A stretch of 64,000 nucleotides of DNA from contig JANQEL010000279.1 in assembly GCA_028278345.1 (NCBI GenBank), forward strand, positions 1-64,000, read 5' to 3'. Below are positions 33,463-41,152 of this stretch, in pieces. The stretch's first letter is position 1. Every line of letters begins with the position of its first letter. This stretch comes from Myxococcota bacterium. GTDB lineage: Bacteria > Myxococcota_A > UBA9160 > UBA4427. The notes below the pieces were generated by a model that worked only from the letters and a program-made list of their open reading frames with translations, made no database searches and was not told the DNA's origin. The position numbers were made by a program, and so were the translations under genes.

Positions 33463-34107
33463 ATGTCGCGAACGCTCAAGTACGACATCCCCGGCACCGA
33501 CTGGCGCCGCAGCATGGCCGACGCCTACGAGTTCGGCGTGCATTCCCTCTTCGCACCGGAGTGGGAACCTCCGTTTCCGCTGGTCGTGGAGATCGGCTTC
33601 GGGCGCGGCGAGTTCCTGCTCGAACTCGCGGCGAAGCATCCCGAGCTGGCCTTTCTCGGGGTCGAGGTTTCGTGGAAGCGGGTGCTGAAGATGGCGCGCA
33701 AGGTCGCGCGCGCCGAACTCGAGAATGTGCGTCTCCTGGCGGGAAAGGGCGAAGCGGTGCTGGGCGACTGCGTGCCCGAAGGCAGTGTGCACACGGTGTG
33801 GATCAATTTCTCCGATCCGTGGCCCAAAGCGGCGCATGCGCACAGGCGTTTGTTCCAGCCGGAGTTCGTTCGGCAGGCGGCGGTGGCGCTCGAACCCGGT
33901 GGGCTGCTCCGTGTGGCCACGGACGACCGCGTCTATGCCGAGCAGATCGACGAAGTGCTGAACGGCGAACCGCTGCTCGAGAACGTCTATGCCCCGGAAC
34001 CCTGGGTGCGGGAAGTGCCCGGCCGCATCATGACCTCCTACGAGCGCGACTGGCGGGAAGACGGTCGCGACATGCACTTCTTCGACTACGCGCGGGTGAC
34101 GACGTGA
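33463..34107 (+). CDS. trmB: TrmB, tRNA (guanine-46-N7)-methyltransferase
   Basis: SAM-dependent enzyme methylating G46 of tRNA. The 214 residues contain LVVEIGFGRGEFLLELAAKHPELAFLGVEVSWKRVLK (SAM site), the family signature INFSDPWPKAAHAHRRLFQPEFV, and the C-terminal TSYERDWREDGRDMHFFDYARV. The ATG at 33463 is just after the VWA stop; an upstream in-frame extension lies inside the VWA gene and is not conserved. The stop overlaps the rlmN start (GTGA). Confidence 0.95.
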   Translation: MSRTLKYDIPGTDWRRSMADAYEFGVHSLFAPEWEPPFPLVVEIGFGRGEFLLELAAKHPELAFLGVEVSWKRVLKMARKVARAELENVRLLAGKGEAVLGDCVPEGSVHTVWINFSDPWPKAAHAHRRLFQPEFVRQAAVALEPGGLLRVATDDRVYAEQIDEVLNGEPLLENVYAPEPWVREVPGRIMTSYERDWREDGRDMHFFDYARVTT

Positions 34108-35168
34108 GCGCGACGGCCAACCTGAAAGACCACGGCCTCGAGTCGCTGCGCGCGCGCTTCGTCGAAGAGGGCATCCCCGCCTATCGTGCCAACCAGGTGA
34201 TGGCGTGGATGTACCAGCGCGACGTCGACGATTTCAACCTGATGACGGATCTCTCCCTCGATCTGCGCGACGCCCTCGCCGAACGCTACGCGACCCGGGC
34301 CGTCGAGATCGTGAAGGCCGAGCGCTCGGTCGACGGTACGCAGAAGCTCGCGCTCACCACGCACGATGGACATCGCATCGAAGCGGTGATCATTCCCGAA
34401 GCGAGGCGCAATACGCTGTGTATCTCGACCCAGGTGGGGTGCCCGCTGGCCTGCGACTTCTGCGCGACGGGGACGATGGGGCTGACGCGCAACCTCACGA
34501 CGGCGGAGATCGTCGATCAGGTGTGTCGCGCGCGAACCTGCCTCGACGAAGAAGACGGCGAGATCAGCAACATCGTCTTCATGGGCATGGGAGAGCCGCT
34601 GCTGAATCTGCCCGCGGTCGAAGAGGCGATCCGCATCATGACCGACCCGCGCGGGATGGCCCTCGCACCCCGTCGCATCACCGTTTCGACGGCGGGGGTG
34701 GTGCCGCGCATCCCGGATCTCGTCGAGATCGGCCCGATCAACCTCGCGGTCTCGCTCCACGCCACGACCGACGAGGTGCGCGACGTCCTGGTGCCGATCA
34801 ACAAGAAGTTCCCGCTCGAGGTATTGCTCGACACACTCCGCAGCAATCCCAACGTGACGAAGAAGCGCCCGGTGTTCTTCGAGTACACGCTGATCGAGGG
34901 CATGAACGACAGCCTCGAAGATGCCGATCGCCTGCCCGGGCTGCTCCGCGGCATTCCGTGCAAGATCAACCTGATTCCCGCCAATCCCCATCCGGGAAGC
35001 CGCTACCGCGCGCCGAAGCAGGAGGTGATGGATCGCTTCGCCGCGCGCGTCCACGAGCACGGGATGCGGGTGACGCTGCGACGAAGTCGCGGGACCGATA
35101 TCGCCGCCGCGTGTGGCCAGCTGGCGAATACGGACGCAGACGAAGTCGGGCTCGGCGAAGGAGCGTGA
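34104..35168 (+). CDS. rlmN: RlmN, dual-specificity rRNA/tRNA adenine-C2 methyltransferase
   Basis: Radical-SAM enzyme methylating A2503 of 23S rRNA and A37 of some tRNAs. The 354 residues include the cluster motif CPLACDFCATGTMG (Cys113, 117, 120), VFMGMGEPLLN, LAVSLHATTDEVRD, INLIPANPHPG and the C-terminal SRGTDIAAACGQLA with the methyl-accepting Cys. The GTG at 34104 gives the GTGA overlap with trmB; a longer upstream frame would lie inside trmB. The stop overlaps the next gene in the same way. Confidence 0.95.
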   Translation: MSATANLKDHGLESLRARFVEEGIPAYRANQVMAWMYQRDVDDFNLMTDLSLDLRDALAERYATRAVEIVKAERSVDGTQKLALTTHDGHRIEAVIIPEARRNTLCISTQVGCPLACDFCATGTMGLTRNLTTAEIVDQVCRARTCLDEEDGEISNIVFMGMGEPLLNLPAVEEAIRIMTDPRGMALAPRRITVSTAGVVPRIPDLVEIGPINLAVSLHATTDEVRDVLVPINKKFPLEVLLDTLRSNPNVTKKRPVFFEYTLIEGMNDSLEDADRLPGLLRGIPCKINLIPANPHPGSRYRAPKQEVMDRFAARVHEHGMRVTLRRSRGTDIAAACGQLANTDADEVGLGEGA

Positions 35169-35845
35169 AGCTCACGGAACTCACTGATCGTCGTGTCGTC
35201 ACGGTCGCTTGCGCCCTCGTCGCCCTCGACGTGTTCTTCGTGATCGTTCACGGCGTGAAGTTCGCCTTCAAGGAGGAGTTCATCGATCTCTTCGGGTATT
35301 GGCTCTACCGCAATCTCACGATCACGAACGACTGGGCGATCCCCGAGGCGGTCAATTACCTGAAGTTCGTCGTGATCGTGGCCCTGCTCGCGCGTGTCTA
35401 CCGATCGGTTCGACAACCCGTCTACCTCGCATGGGCCATCGTGTATGCGGTCGCCCTCATCGATGATTCGATGCAGATACACGAGCGACTCGGCGAATGC
35501 ATCGCGGGTGGGATCCCGGGAGGGGAGGGGGCGGATCAGGCGCTGCGCCCCCAAGATCTCGGTGAACTGGTCGTGTACGCGATCTATGCGGGCGCGCTCT
35601 CCGGCGTAGTCGGCATCGGCTTCATGCGGAGCAGCGGCGAGCATCGCAAGTGGGCTCTGGGCTTCGTGGCGTTGTTGCTTGCCCTGGCCTTCTTCGTCGG
35701 TGTCGTGGACATGATCGATCGCATGGCGCTCGCGTACGGCCGCACCCTCGCGCAGGTGCTCGCGACCTTCGAGGACAGCGGCGAGATGGTCGTCGTGAGC
35801 CTGACCGTCGCCTACGCGCTGTTCGTCCGTCGCAGACTCGCGTAG
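35165..35845 (+). CDS. Hypothetical integral membrane protein
   Basis: Not recognised. The 226 residues have about five or six hydrophobic segments (including VVTVACALVALDVFFVIVHG, FVVIVALLARVYRS, LAWAIVYAVALIDD, ALGFVALLLALAFFVGVVDM and VVSLTVAYALFVRRR). An amphipathic loop contains the motif IDDSMQIHERLGE. The GTG at 35165 is fixed by the GTGA overlap with rlmN and by GGAG just upstream. The sequence gives no function. Confidence 0.75.
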   Translation: MKLTELTDRRVVTVACALVALDVFFVIVHGVKFAFKEEFIDLFGYWLYRNLTITNDWAIPEAVNYLKFVVIVALLARVYRSVRQPVYLAWAIVYAVALIDDSMQIHERLGECIAGGIPGGEGADQALRPQDLGELVVYAIYAGALSGVVGIGFMRSSGEHRKWALGFVALLLALAFFVGVVDMIDRMALAYGRTLAQVLATFEDSGEMVVVSLTVAYALFVRRRLA

Positions 35846-35896
35846 GCCCGTGTAGCCTGTTCGTTCGCACTGCCCCGGTGTGAGAGGAGCTACCCC

Positions 35897-36403
35897 GTTG
35901 ACGATTTCATCATTGAAACGCTTGGGCAGACCTTCTCGCCGGCGCGGCCCGTCGAATACGAGGGGCTCGAGCCCGTGCTCATCGTTCTCGTGCCGGATCA
36001 GCTCGTGAGCGACGCAGATGAGGCGACGGGGATTCGTCTGCGTGCGGGCGGCGAACTGGTCGACGTCGACGAAGACGAGGTGACCTTCCGGTACTTCGAC
36101 TTCGAATCGAGCGATCTCGTCGACGTCTTCGCGGGCGATCTGCCACCTGTGCATCCACCGGGCTCGCCCCTTCGCATCGAAGGAACGCTGACCCGGGTGG
36201 ATCAGCGCTACCGCGTCTCGCAAGGCATCTGCCCTCCCGCGCCGATTCCACCGAGGGCTGCGACGCAGTGCACGTCGTGCCGCGAGGAGTTCCGGGGACG
36301 AGCGGCAAGTAGGGGGCGACCGCTCTGTGGCTCGTCCGATCGATTGGATTTGAATCCAGTTGATGGACAAGGGATGGAGATCCGATCGTTCGAACCGTGG
36401 TGA
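35897..36403 (+). CDS. Hypothetical small protein with a missing conventional start codon
   Basis: An open frame of 168 codons reads VDDFIIETLGQTFSPARPVEYEG and onwards, with a plausible acidic beta-rich middle (VTFRYFDFESSDLVDVFAGDLPP) and a CTSC pair near the end. Its stop overlaps the next gene start as GTGA, like many genes here, which favours a real gene. The codon after the ribosome site GAGAGGAGC is GTT (35897), not a normal start, and the first in-frame GTG is at 35975. It may be a recently start-less gene, use a rare start, or contain a sequence error. Homology unknown. Confidence 0.4.
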   Translation, partial: VDDFIIETLGQTFSPARPVEYEGLEPVLIVLVPDQLVSDADEATGIRLRAGGELVDVDEDEVTFRYFDFESSDLVDVFAGDLPPVHPPGSPLRIEGTLTRVDQRYRVSQGICPPAPIPPRAATQCTSCREEFRGRAASRGRPLCGSSDRLDLNPVDGQGMEIRSFEPW

Positions 36404-36783
36404 TCGCCGCTTGCGCGCTCCTCTCGCTTCCGATCGCCCTGGTGGTGGTCTCCGAGCTCGGCGAGGTCGTGATCCGGAGCGAGATCGACGGCGAAGAGTT
36501 CGCCACCCGAATCTGGGTCGTCAATGCTCCCGGTGGGATCCTGGTGCGTGGCTCGAGCGGCAAGGCGTGGGTCGAAGCGGCGCGTCGCGCGGGCCGTGTG
36601 ACGGTGGAGCGCGGAGAGGTCCGTCACCACTACGCCGTCAGGGATCGTTCGAACCGCGCCGGCATCGCAGAGGTCAACGCACTGATGCGGGAGAAGCATC
36701 GCGTCGCGGACCGAGTGATCGGCGCCATGCGCGACTACGAAGACATCGTCGTTTTGTATCTCGAGGATGCCGAGTCTGACTGA
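36400..36783 (+). CDS. Small protein with N-terminal membrane helix and oxidoreductase-like domain
   Basis: 127 residues: an N-terminal hydrophobic helix (IAACALLSLPIALVVVSELG) then TRIWVVNAPGGILVRGSSGKAWVEAARRAGRVTVERGEVRHHYAVRD. This resembles the split-barrel fold of nitroreductase/PPOX-like and DUF2255 proteins; the match is by eye and weak. The start is GTG at 36400 (GTGA overlap with the previous ORF) or GTG at 36397. A short hairpin (GCCTAC-TGGG-GTAGGC, 36790-36805) follows the stop. Confidence 0.6.
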   Translation: MIAACALLSLPIALVVVSELGEVVIRSEIDGEEFATRIWVVNAPGGILVRGSSGKAWVEAARRAGRVTVERGEVRHHYAVRDRSNRAGIAEVNALMREKHRVADRVIGAMRDYEDIVVLYLEDAESD

Positions 36784-36789
36784 GGATTG

Positions 36790-36805
36790 GCCTACTGGGG
36801 TAGGC
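36790..36805 (+). terminator. Short hairpin after the small oxidoreductase-like gene
   Basis: A perfect 6 bp stem with a TGGG loop begins seven bases after the stop codon of the preceding gene. The following bases (ATTCCGCTTACC) are only mildly T-rich, so it is at best a weak intrinsic terminator. It ends a plus-strand run that begins at 30402. Confidence 0.35.
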
Positions 36806-36958
36806 ATTCCGCTTACCGAACTTGAATTGTCTCGATTGGCGCGGGCGGCCTGTGCGCACGTTGCCGGGCGTTCACGATGATGTCGGAGAACGCACGGTTC
36901 GGTGTTCTCTTGGCGAGGTGTGACCTGATCCGTCACGGTCGTGCTGCATGTTCGCGTC

Positions 36959-38746
36959 ATGAGTGGAGCAGCGGGGACCGCGCGACTCGCGACCGTTGGT
37001 GATGGGCCGAGAGAGCGTGCCGAAGACGAACTGATTCGGTTGGCGCGGGCGCAGGGGCCGTTGCGTGAAGCGTTGGCTCGGGTGGCGGCGCGGTTCGTGT
37101 CGACGCAGGGGTGGAGCTGGCTGGGTTACGCGCGTCTGGGTGACTACGCGCGCGAGGGGTTGGGAACGTCGGCGCGCTCGGTTCAGGATTGGGCTTGCGT
37201 GGGGGCACGGTTGGACGAGTTGCCGGAGCTGCGTGGTGCGCTGACTTCGGGGCGATTGCCGTGGAGCAAGGTGAGGTTGCTCGCGCGGTCCGTCGAAGCG
37301 GCGAACGAGCGTGGTTGGATCGGGTACGCCGAGCAGCAGAGCGTGAAGACCCTCGAGGGGGAGCTGCGTGCGGTGGATCGGGGTGCGCTCGAAACGGGTG
37401 CAATCGAGCGCGCACAAGAGGAGAAGGACACTCGGGTTCGGATCTCGGTGCCGTTCAGCCTGGCGATGAAGTGGCAGCGTACGAAGAGGCAAGCGAGTCG
37501 GATCGAGGGGGTGGAGCTGTCAGCGGGGGAGGTGCTCGAGCGGGTGACGGCGGAGGTGCTGGCAGCGTTGCCGGTGCAGTTGGAGGTGGTGGACGACGAC
37601 GCGGGTGACGATCCCGTCGGGTTCCAGTTCGCGCGCAGCTGCTCGTCTGCCGCGCCCTCTGCCGAGGCCTTTTCCTGGCTTCCGGCTGTGGTCGAGGGTG
37701 GCTTGCCACCCGTTCCCGCGTTTCTTTCCCGACTGGTCGAAGGCCTCGACGAGGCCGATGCCTTCGAGCTGGATGCAAGGCTGAGGCAGGTAATCCGGCT
37801 CGAACAGCGACTCGATGCCCAGATCGCAGCCCTGGTGCGCGTGGTGACTGCACCGGAGTATGAGTGGAGTGGTCAGCGTCCCACGAAGGCAGCGCTCGCC
37901 CGCGAGTTGCTGGGGATGTCGCCCAGCAAGCTACGGGCATTGCTGCGGATCGAGCGGGTGGGGGATCAGTGCCCGCCGCTTCGGGAAGCGTATCGGGACG
38001 GGGCGCTCTCTTGGAGTCAGGCCGATACGCTGGCGCCTCTCCTCGATCGTGACTTCGACGGAGGCTGGCGCGAGGAGTGGGTCCGGTATGCGCATGGGGT
38101 CACGGGGCTGCGGCTGAAGGAGGCGGTCGAGCAGGCGAAGTTCCTGCGGGACACGGATCCAGAGGTCTACGAACGCCACCGGGAAGATCCGGCCTGGTTC
38201 GCCTCGCCGCACGCTGAGGAAGAAGACCCGGACCGCCAGAAGTGTGCGCGACCCAGGCGTTTCGGAGAGCCCATCCGGATCTCGTTCGAGGCGGCCAGCG
38301 ACGTTGTGAAGCTGTTTCGGGCGGTGCTCTGCACGGTGAGGAGGGCGATCGAGCGGGATTCGGGGCGACTACCGAGCGAAGCGGAGGGGTTCGAGGCCAT
38401 GCTCGCTCACGTACTCGACGGTTGGGATGTGGACGATCCGTGGTTGAAGAAGAACATCAGTCGGAAGTATCGAGAGGTGCTCGATCGAGACGACTGGCGG
38501 TGTGTGTTCCCGGGGTGCACGTCGCAGAGGAACCTTCACGTGCATCACATCCGGTTCAGGTCGGCGGGTGGGGGCGATGAACCCGAGAATCTGACGACGC
38601 TGTGCGCTTTCCACCATCTGCGAGGGGTGCATGGAGGGACGGTCAGCGTTACGGGTTCGGCGCCAGACGAGCTCGAGTTCGCGCTTGGGCTGCGGGCGGG
38701 GTGCGAGCCTTTGGCGCGGTATCGATCGCGGGGGCGCGTCGCTTGA
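36959..38746 (+). CDS. HNH endonuclease-domain protein with a duplicated DUF222-like module
   Basis: A 595-residue protein ending in an HNH nuclease motif: CVFPGCTSQRNLHVHHIRFRS (about 514-534) and NLTTLCAFHHLRGVHGG. Upstream are two copies of a helical module like that in DUF222-HNH proteins: SVQDWACVGARL...LTSGRLPWSKVRLLARSV (about 72-110) and KLRALLRIERVGD...YRDGALSWSQADTLAPLL (about 322-360). Such proteins are often multicopy and linked to mobile elements, and their biological role is unsettled. ATG 36959 was chosen; GTG 36941 is possible. Confidence 0.85.
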   Translation: MSGAAGTARLATVGDGPRERAEDELIRLARAQGPLREALARVAARFVSTQGWSWLGYARLGDYAREGLGTSARSVQDWACVGARLDELPELRGALTSGRLPWSKVRLLARSVEAANERGWIGYAEQQSVKTLEGELRAVDRGALETGAIERAQEEKDTRVRISVPFSLAMKWQRTKRQASRIEGVELSAGEVLERVTAEVLAALPVQLEVVDDDAGDDPVGFQFARSCSSAAPSAEAFSWLPAVVEGGLPPVPAFLSRLVEGLDEADAFELDARLRQVIRLEQRLDAQIAALVRVVTAPEYEWSGQRPTKAALARELLGMSPSKLRALLRIERVGDQCPPLREAYRDGALSWSQADTLAPLLDRDFDGGWREEWVRYAHGVTGLRLKEAVEQAKFLRDTDPEVYERHREDPAWFASPHAEEEDPDRQKCARPRRFGEPIRISFEAASDVVKLFRAVLCTVRRAIERDSGRLPSEAEGFEAMLAHVLDGWDVDDPWLKKNISRKYREVLDRDDWRCVFPGCTSQRNLHVHHIRFRSAGGGDEPENLTTLCAFHHLRGVHGGTVSVTGSAPDELEFALGLRAGCEPLARYRSRGRVA

Positions 38747-38769
38747 TCGAGGGCCAGTCTCGGGTTCGA

Positions 38770-40263
38770 TCAAGCGTTCGCCGACCGCAACTGCCGAACC
38801 CCCGCGATTCCAATCAGCGCCGCACTCGCCAACGGGACGAGGAGTGGAATCGGAACCGATGGCGGGAGCACGAGCCCGAGGGTCGGGGGCGACGAATCGA
38901 AGTCGAGGACGAGGAGTTCGAACGGACCCTCGCGGAATGGCACCTCGAACCCCGAGAGCGCCAACAGGTTGCCGCTGCCGAACAGGTAGTTCGTTCCGAG
39001 GATGCCGTCGAAGGTGAAGGTGTCCATCGTGACCGGGTCCATCAACTCGATGTCATGGACGTAGACCGGCGCCGACGGGAAGAGCAGATGATTCGGATCG
39101 CCGTCGACCAGGGGATTGCCTTCGAGGGTCCGCACCAGCAGTGAATCGGCGTTGAAGCCCGCAATGGTGACGGTGCCACCGATGCCGCCGATGTCGACGG
39201 TGAACTGGTTCGCGACGAGCGAACCGTCGGCGTCGTTCACGAGGGTGGCCGGCGTGCCCGGGTCGTAGCCCGGGTCCCCCGGTTGCCAATAACGCACGCC
39301 CAGGCTGAGGGCCATCGCGCTCGAGATCGAACTGATCTGGGCACCGGTATCGAGCAGAAAGGTGCCCTCCACGGTACTGCCGCCTCGGGTCAACTTGATG
39401 CCGGGTGGCGTGGTGGGGAGTGGAGTCACCCCTTCCAGCTCGGCGAGGGGATCGGGGCCGATGAAGGGATTCTCGCTCAGGGTCGGGCCGGTTGCGCCGG
39501 TGGGCGTGGTCTGGGTGAAGCGATCGAAGGCCTTCATCGTGAGTTCGACGCGCAGATCCGGTGTCACGATGCCCGGCCCTTCTTCGGGCGCCACCGCGGG
39601 ATCGTAGACGTAGGTATGGATGGTGTCCTCGATCGTGAGTTCGTCGATCGACACTTCAGCGCGTTTGGGATCGATCACGGAGACCCGATCGTCGAAGGCC
39701 GGCATGCCCACGATGCCGAGCTGGGACGTGTCGGCGAGAAAGAGCGCCGCCGAACCGGGTGGCCCGAGCTGCAGCCGTAGGCCGGCGTTCTCGCGCGGAT
39801 AGTCGGCATCCGACGTGTAGGGGGCCGGGGGATCCTGCGTGAAGTTCCCAAGGCTCAGGTGCGTCGGATCCGAGACGTCGAATGTCGTAGTGCCCCCGAC
39901 GCCGACGTCGGTGAAGACGATCGGCGTCCCCATGAACTGGGCCTCGGGAATCGTGAGCGCCGACGCGGGCCCCTCGAAGAGAATGACGCCGCTGGCCCCG
40001 GTGTCGTAGATCAAGCGCAGATTCGTCAACGCGAACCCGAACGAGTCGAGACCGGAGTAGGGCGCCGCGCCAACGCTGGGACGTAGCACCACGTTGACCT
40101 CGGGCAGACCAACCGAGTTGGGAAGCACGCCGTCGATCTCGAGTGCGCGGACTCGCCCCGGTGACGTGGATAGGATCAGCGCCATCGCGAGCGCCGCGAG
40201 CACCGCGAGGCGTCGGCCCGGGCCCGCTGCTTCGGCGGGTACCGTTCGAGGGTTCGAGGTCAT
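38770..40263 (-). CDS. Exported two-lobed aspartyl-protease-like protein with C-terminal sorting-type helix
   Basis: A 497-residue secreted protein. The signal peptide (RRLAVLAALAMALILSTSPGRVRA) is followed by two copies of an aspartyl-protease active-site motif: LIYDTGASGVILF (Asp87) and TFLLDTGAQISSISS (Asp305). Together these suggest a pepsin-like bilobal fold in a single chain. The C-terminus VPIPLLVPLASAALIGIAGVRQLRS looks like a PEP-CTERM or related exosortase tail (Pro motif, helix, basic end). The substrate is unknown. The ATG at 40263 was chosen over a GTG at 40272. Confidence 0.78.
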   Translation of the reverse strand: MTSNPRTVPAEAAGPGRRLAVLAALAMALILSTSPGRVRALEIDGVLPNSVGLPEVNVVLRPSVGAAPYSGLDSFGFALTNLRLIYDTGASGVILFEGPASALTIPEAQFMGTPIVFTDVGVGGTTTFDVSDPTHLSLGNFTQDPPAPYTSDADYPRENAGLRLQLGPPGSAALFLADTSQLGIVGMPAFDDRVSVIDPKRAEVSIDELTIEDTIHTYVYDPAVAPEEGPGIVTPDLRVELTMKAFDRFTQTTPTGATGPTLSENPFIGPDPLAELEGVTPLPTTPPGIKLTRGGSTVEGTFLLDTGAQISSISSAMALSLGVRYWQPGDPGYDPGTPATLVNDADGSLVANQFTVDIGGIGGTVTIAGFNADSLLVRTLEGNPLVDGDPNHLLFPSAPVYVHDIELMDPVTMDTFTFDGILGTNYLFGSGNLLALSGFEVPFREGPFELLVLDFDSSPPTLGLVLPPSVPIPLLVPLASAALIGIAGVRQLRSANA

Positions 40264-40474
40264 TTCAGACACGATACGCGCCCAGGCCGTTCGACGTATC
40301 TATCTATTTGAGCGCGGGACACGGAATTCCCCAGACGAAACGCGGCCGCTCGCGTAACCGTTGCCTGTTGCCGTGGCTCTAACAGGGACCGCGCCTGGAC
40401 GTCCCGTCCACGCCGCGAGGCGTCAAGTCGTCCATTCTGAGGGCCGATGAGCCACCGGGGGGATTGCACACCTC

Positions 40475-41146
40475 ATGCTCTACGCCATAGGTGACATTCA
40501 CGGTGAGTTGGACAAGCTCGAGGAGCTCCTCGACGACTTGCCCCTGCGTGAGGGTGACCGGCTGATCTTTCTCGGCGATTACGTCGACCGCGGACGCGAT
40601 GCGTTCGGGGTGATCGAACGGCTGATCGAGGTGCAGAAGCAGTGGCCCTGCGTCTTCCTGCTCGGCAACCACGAGTCGATGTTCCTCGACTTCCTCGGCT
40701 GGACCGACAAGTCGTACTTCGGCGGCGACGCGTTTCTCATGAACGGAGGCGACCGCACCCTCGAGAGCTATGGCTTCCTCGCGGAGAGCGACCGCAAGAA
40801 GTACCGCCTGCCGAAGACCCACGAAGACTTCCTGCTCAGCCTGAAGCTCTACCACCGCGAGGGCGACTACCTCTTCGTCCACGCCGGCATCAATCGCAGT
40901 CTCTTGCGAGAACGCGACATCAGCTACGTGCTCCACAAGGCCAAGGTCGAAGACTTCCTCTGGAACCGCAGCACCTGCGACCTGCCGCACAACATGCCGG
41001 TCACCGTCGTCTACGGTCACACTCCGGCCGAAGACTTCGAGGTGCGCTGGAACCTGCCGTTCAGCGTGGGCATCGACACCGGCGCCGTCTACGGCGGGCC
41101 GCTCACCGCGCTGCGCCTGCCCGACGAGACCGTCTTCCAGGTCTGA
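40475..41146 (+). CDS. PP2A/PrpA-like metallophosphoesterase
   Basis: Serine/threonine-type protein phosphatase of the bacterial PrpA/ApaH-related class, 223 residues. Metal-binding motifs are intact: YAIGDIHGELDKLEELL, FLGDYVDRGRDAFG, FLLGNHESMF, LFVHAGINRSL and VVYGHTPAEDFEV. The protein is cytoplasmic; its substrate, phosphoprotein or dinucleotide, cannot be told. It is divergent from the protease-like gene and only six bases from the convergent transglycosylase gene. Confidence 0.9.
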   Translation: MLYAIGDIHGELDKLEELLDDLPLREGDRLIFLGDYVDRGRDAFGVIERLIEVQKQWPCVFLLGNHESMFLDFLGWTDKSYFGGDAFLMNGGDRTLESYGFLAESDRKKYRLPKTHEDFLLSLKLYHREGDYLFVHAGINRSLLRERDISYVLHKAKVEDFLWNRSTCDLPHNMPVTVVYGHTPAEDFEVRWNLPFSVGIDTGAVYGGPLTALRLPDETVFQV

Positions 41147-41152
41147 TCGAAC

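Noticed and set aside
36345-36358. TGGATTTGAATCCA, resembling a tRNA T-arm
   Set aside because: It is a simple palindrome; no acceptor, D or anticodon arms can be folded around it.
36208-36960. A 250-residue minus-strand frame
   Set aside because: His/Arg-rich shadow composition with no domain features; the plus-strand gene at 36400-36783 has a membrane helix and a start-stop overlap.
40094-40474. Short frames between the protease-like and phosphatase genes
   Set aside because: No ribosome site or conserved features; the region looks like a divergent promoter area and the N-terminus of the protease-like gene.
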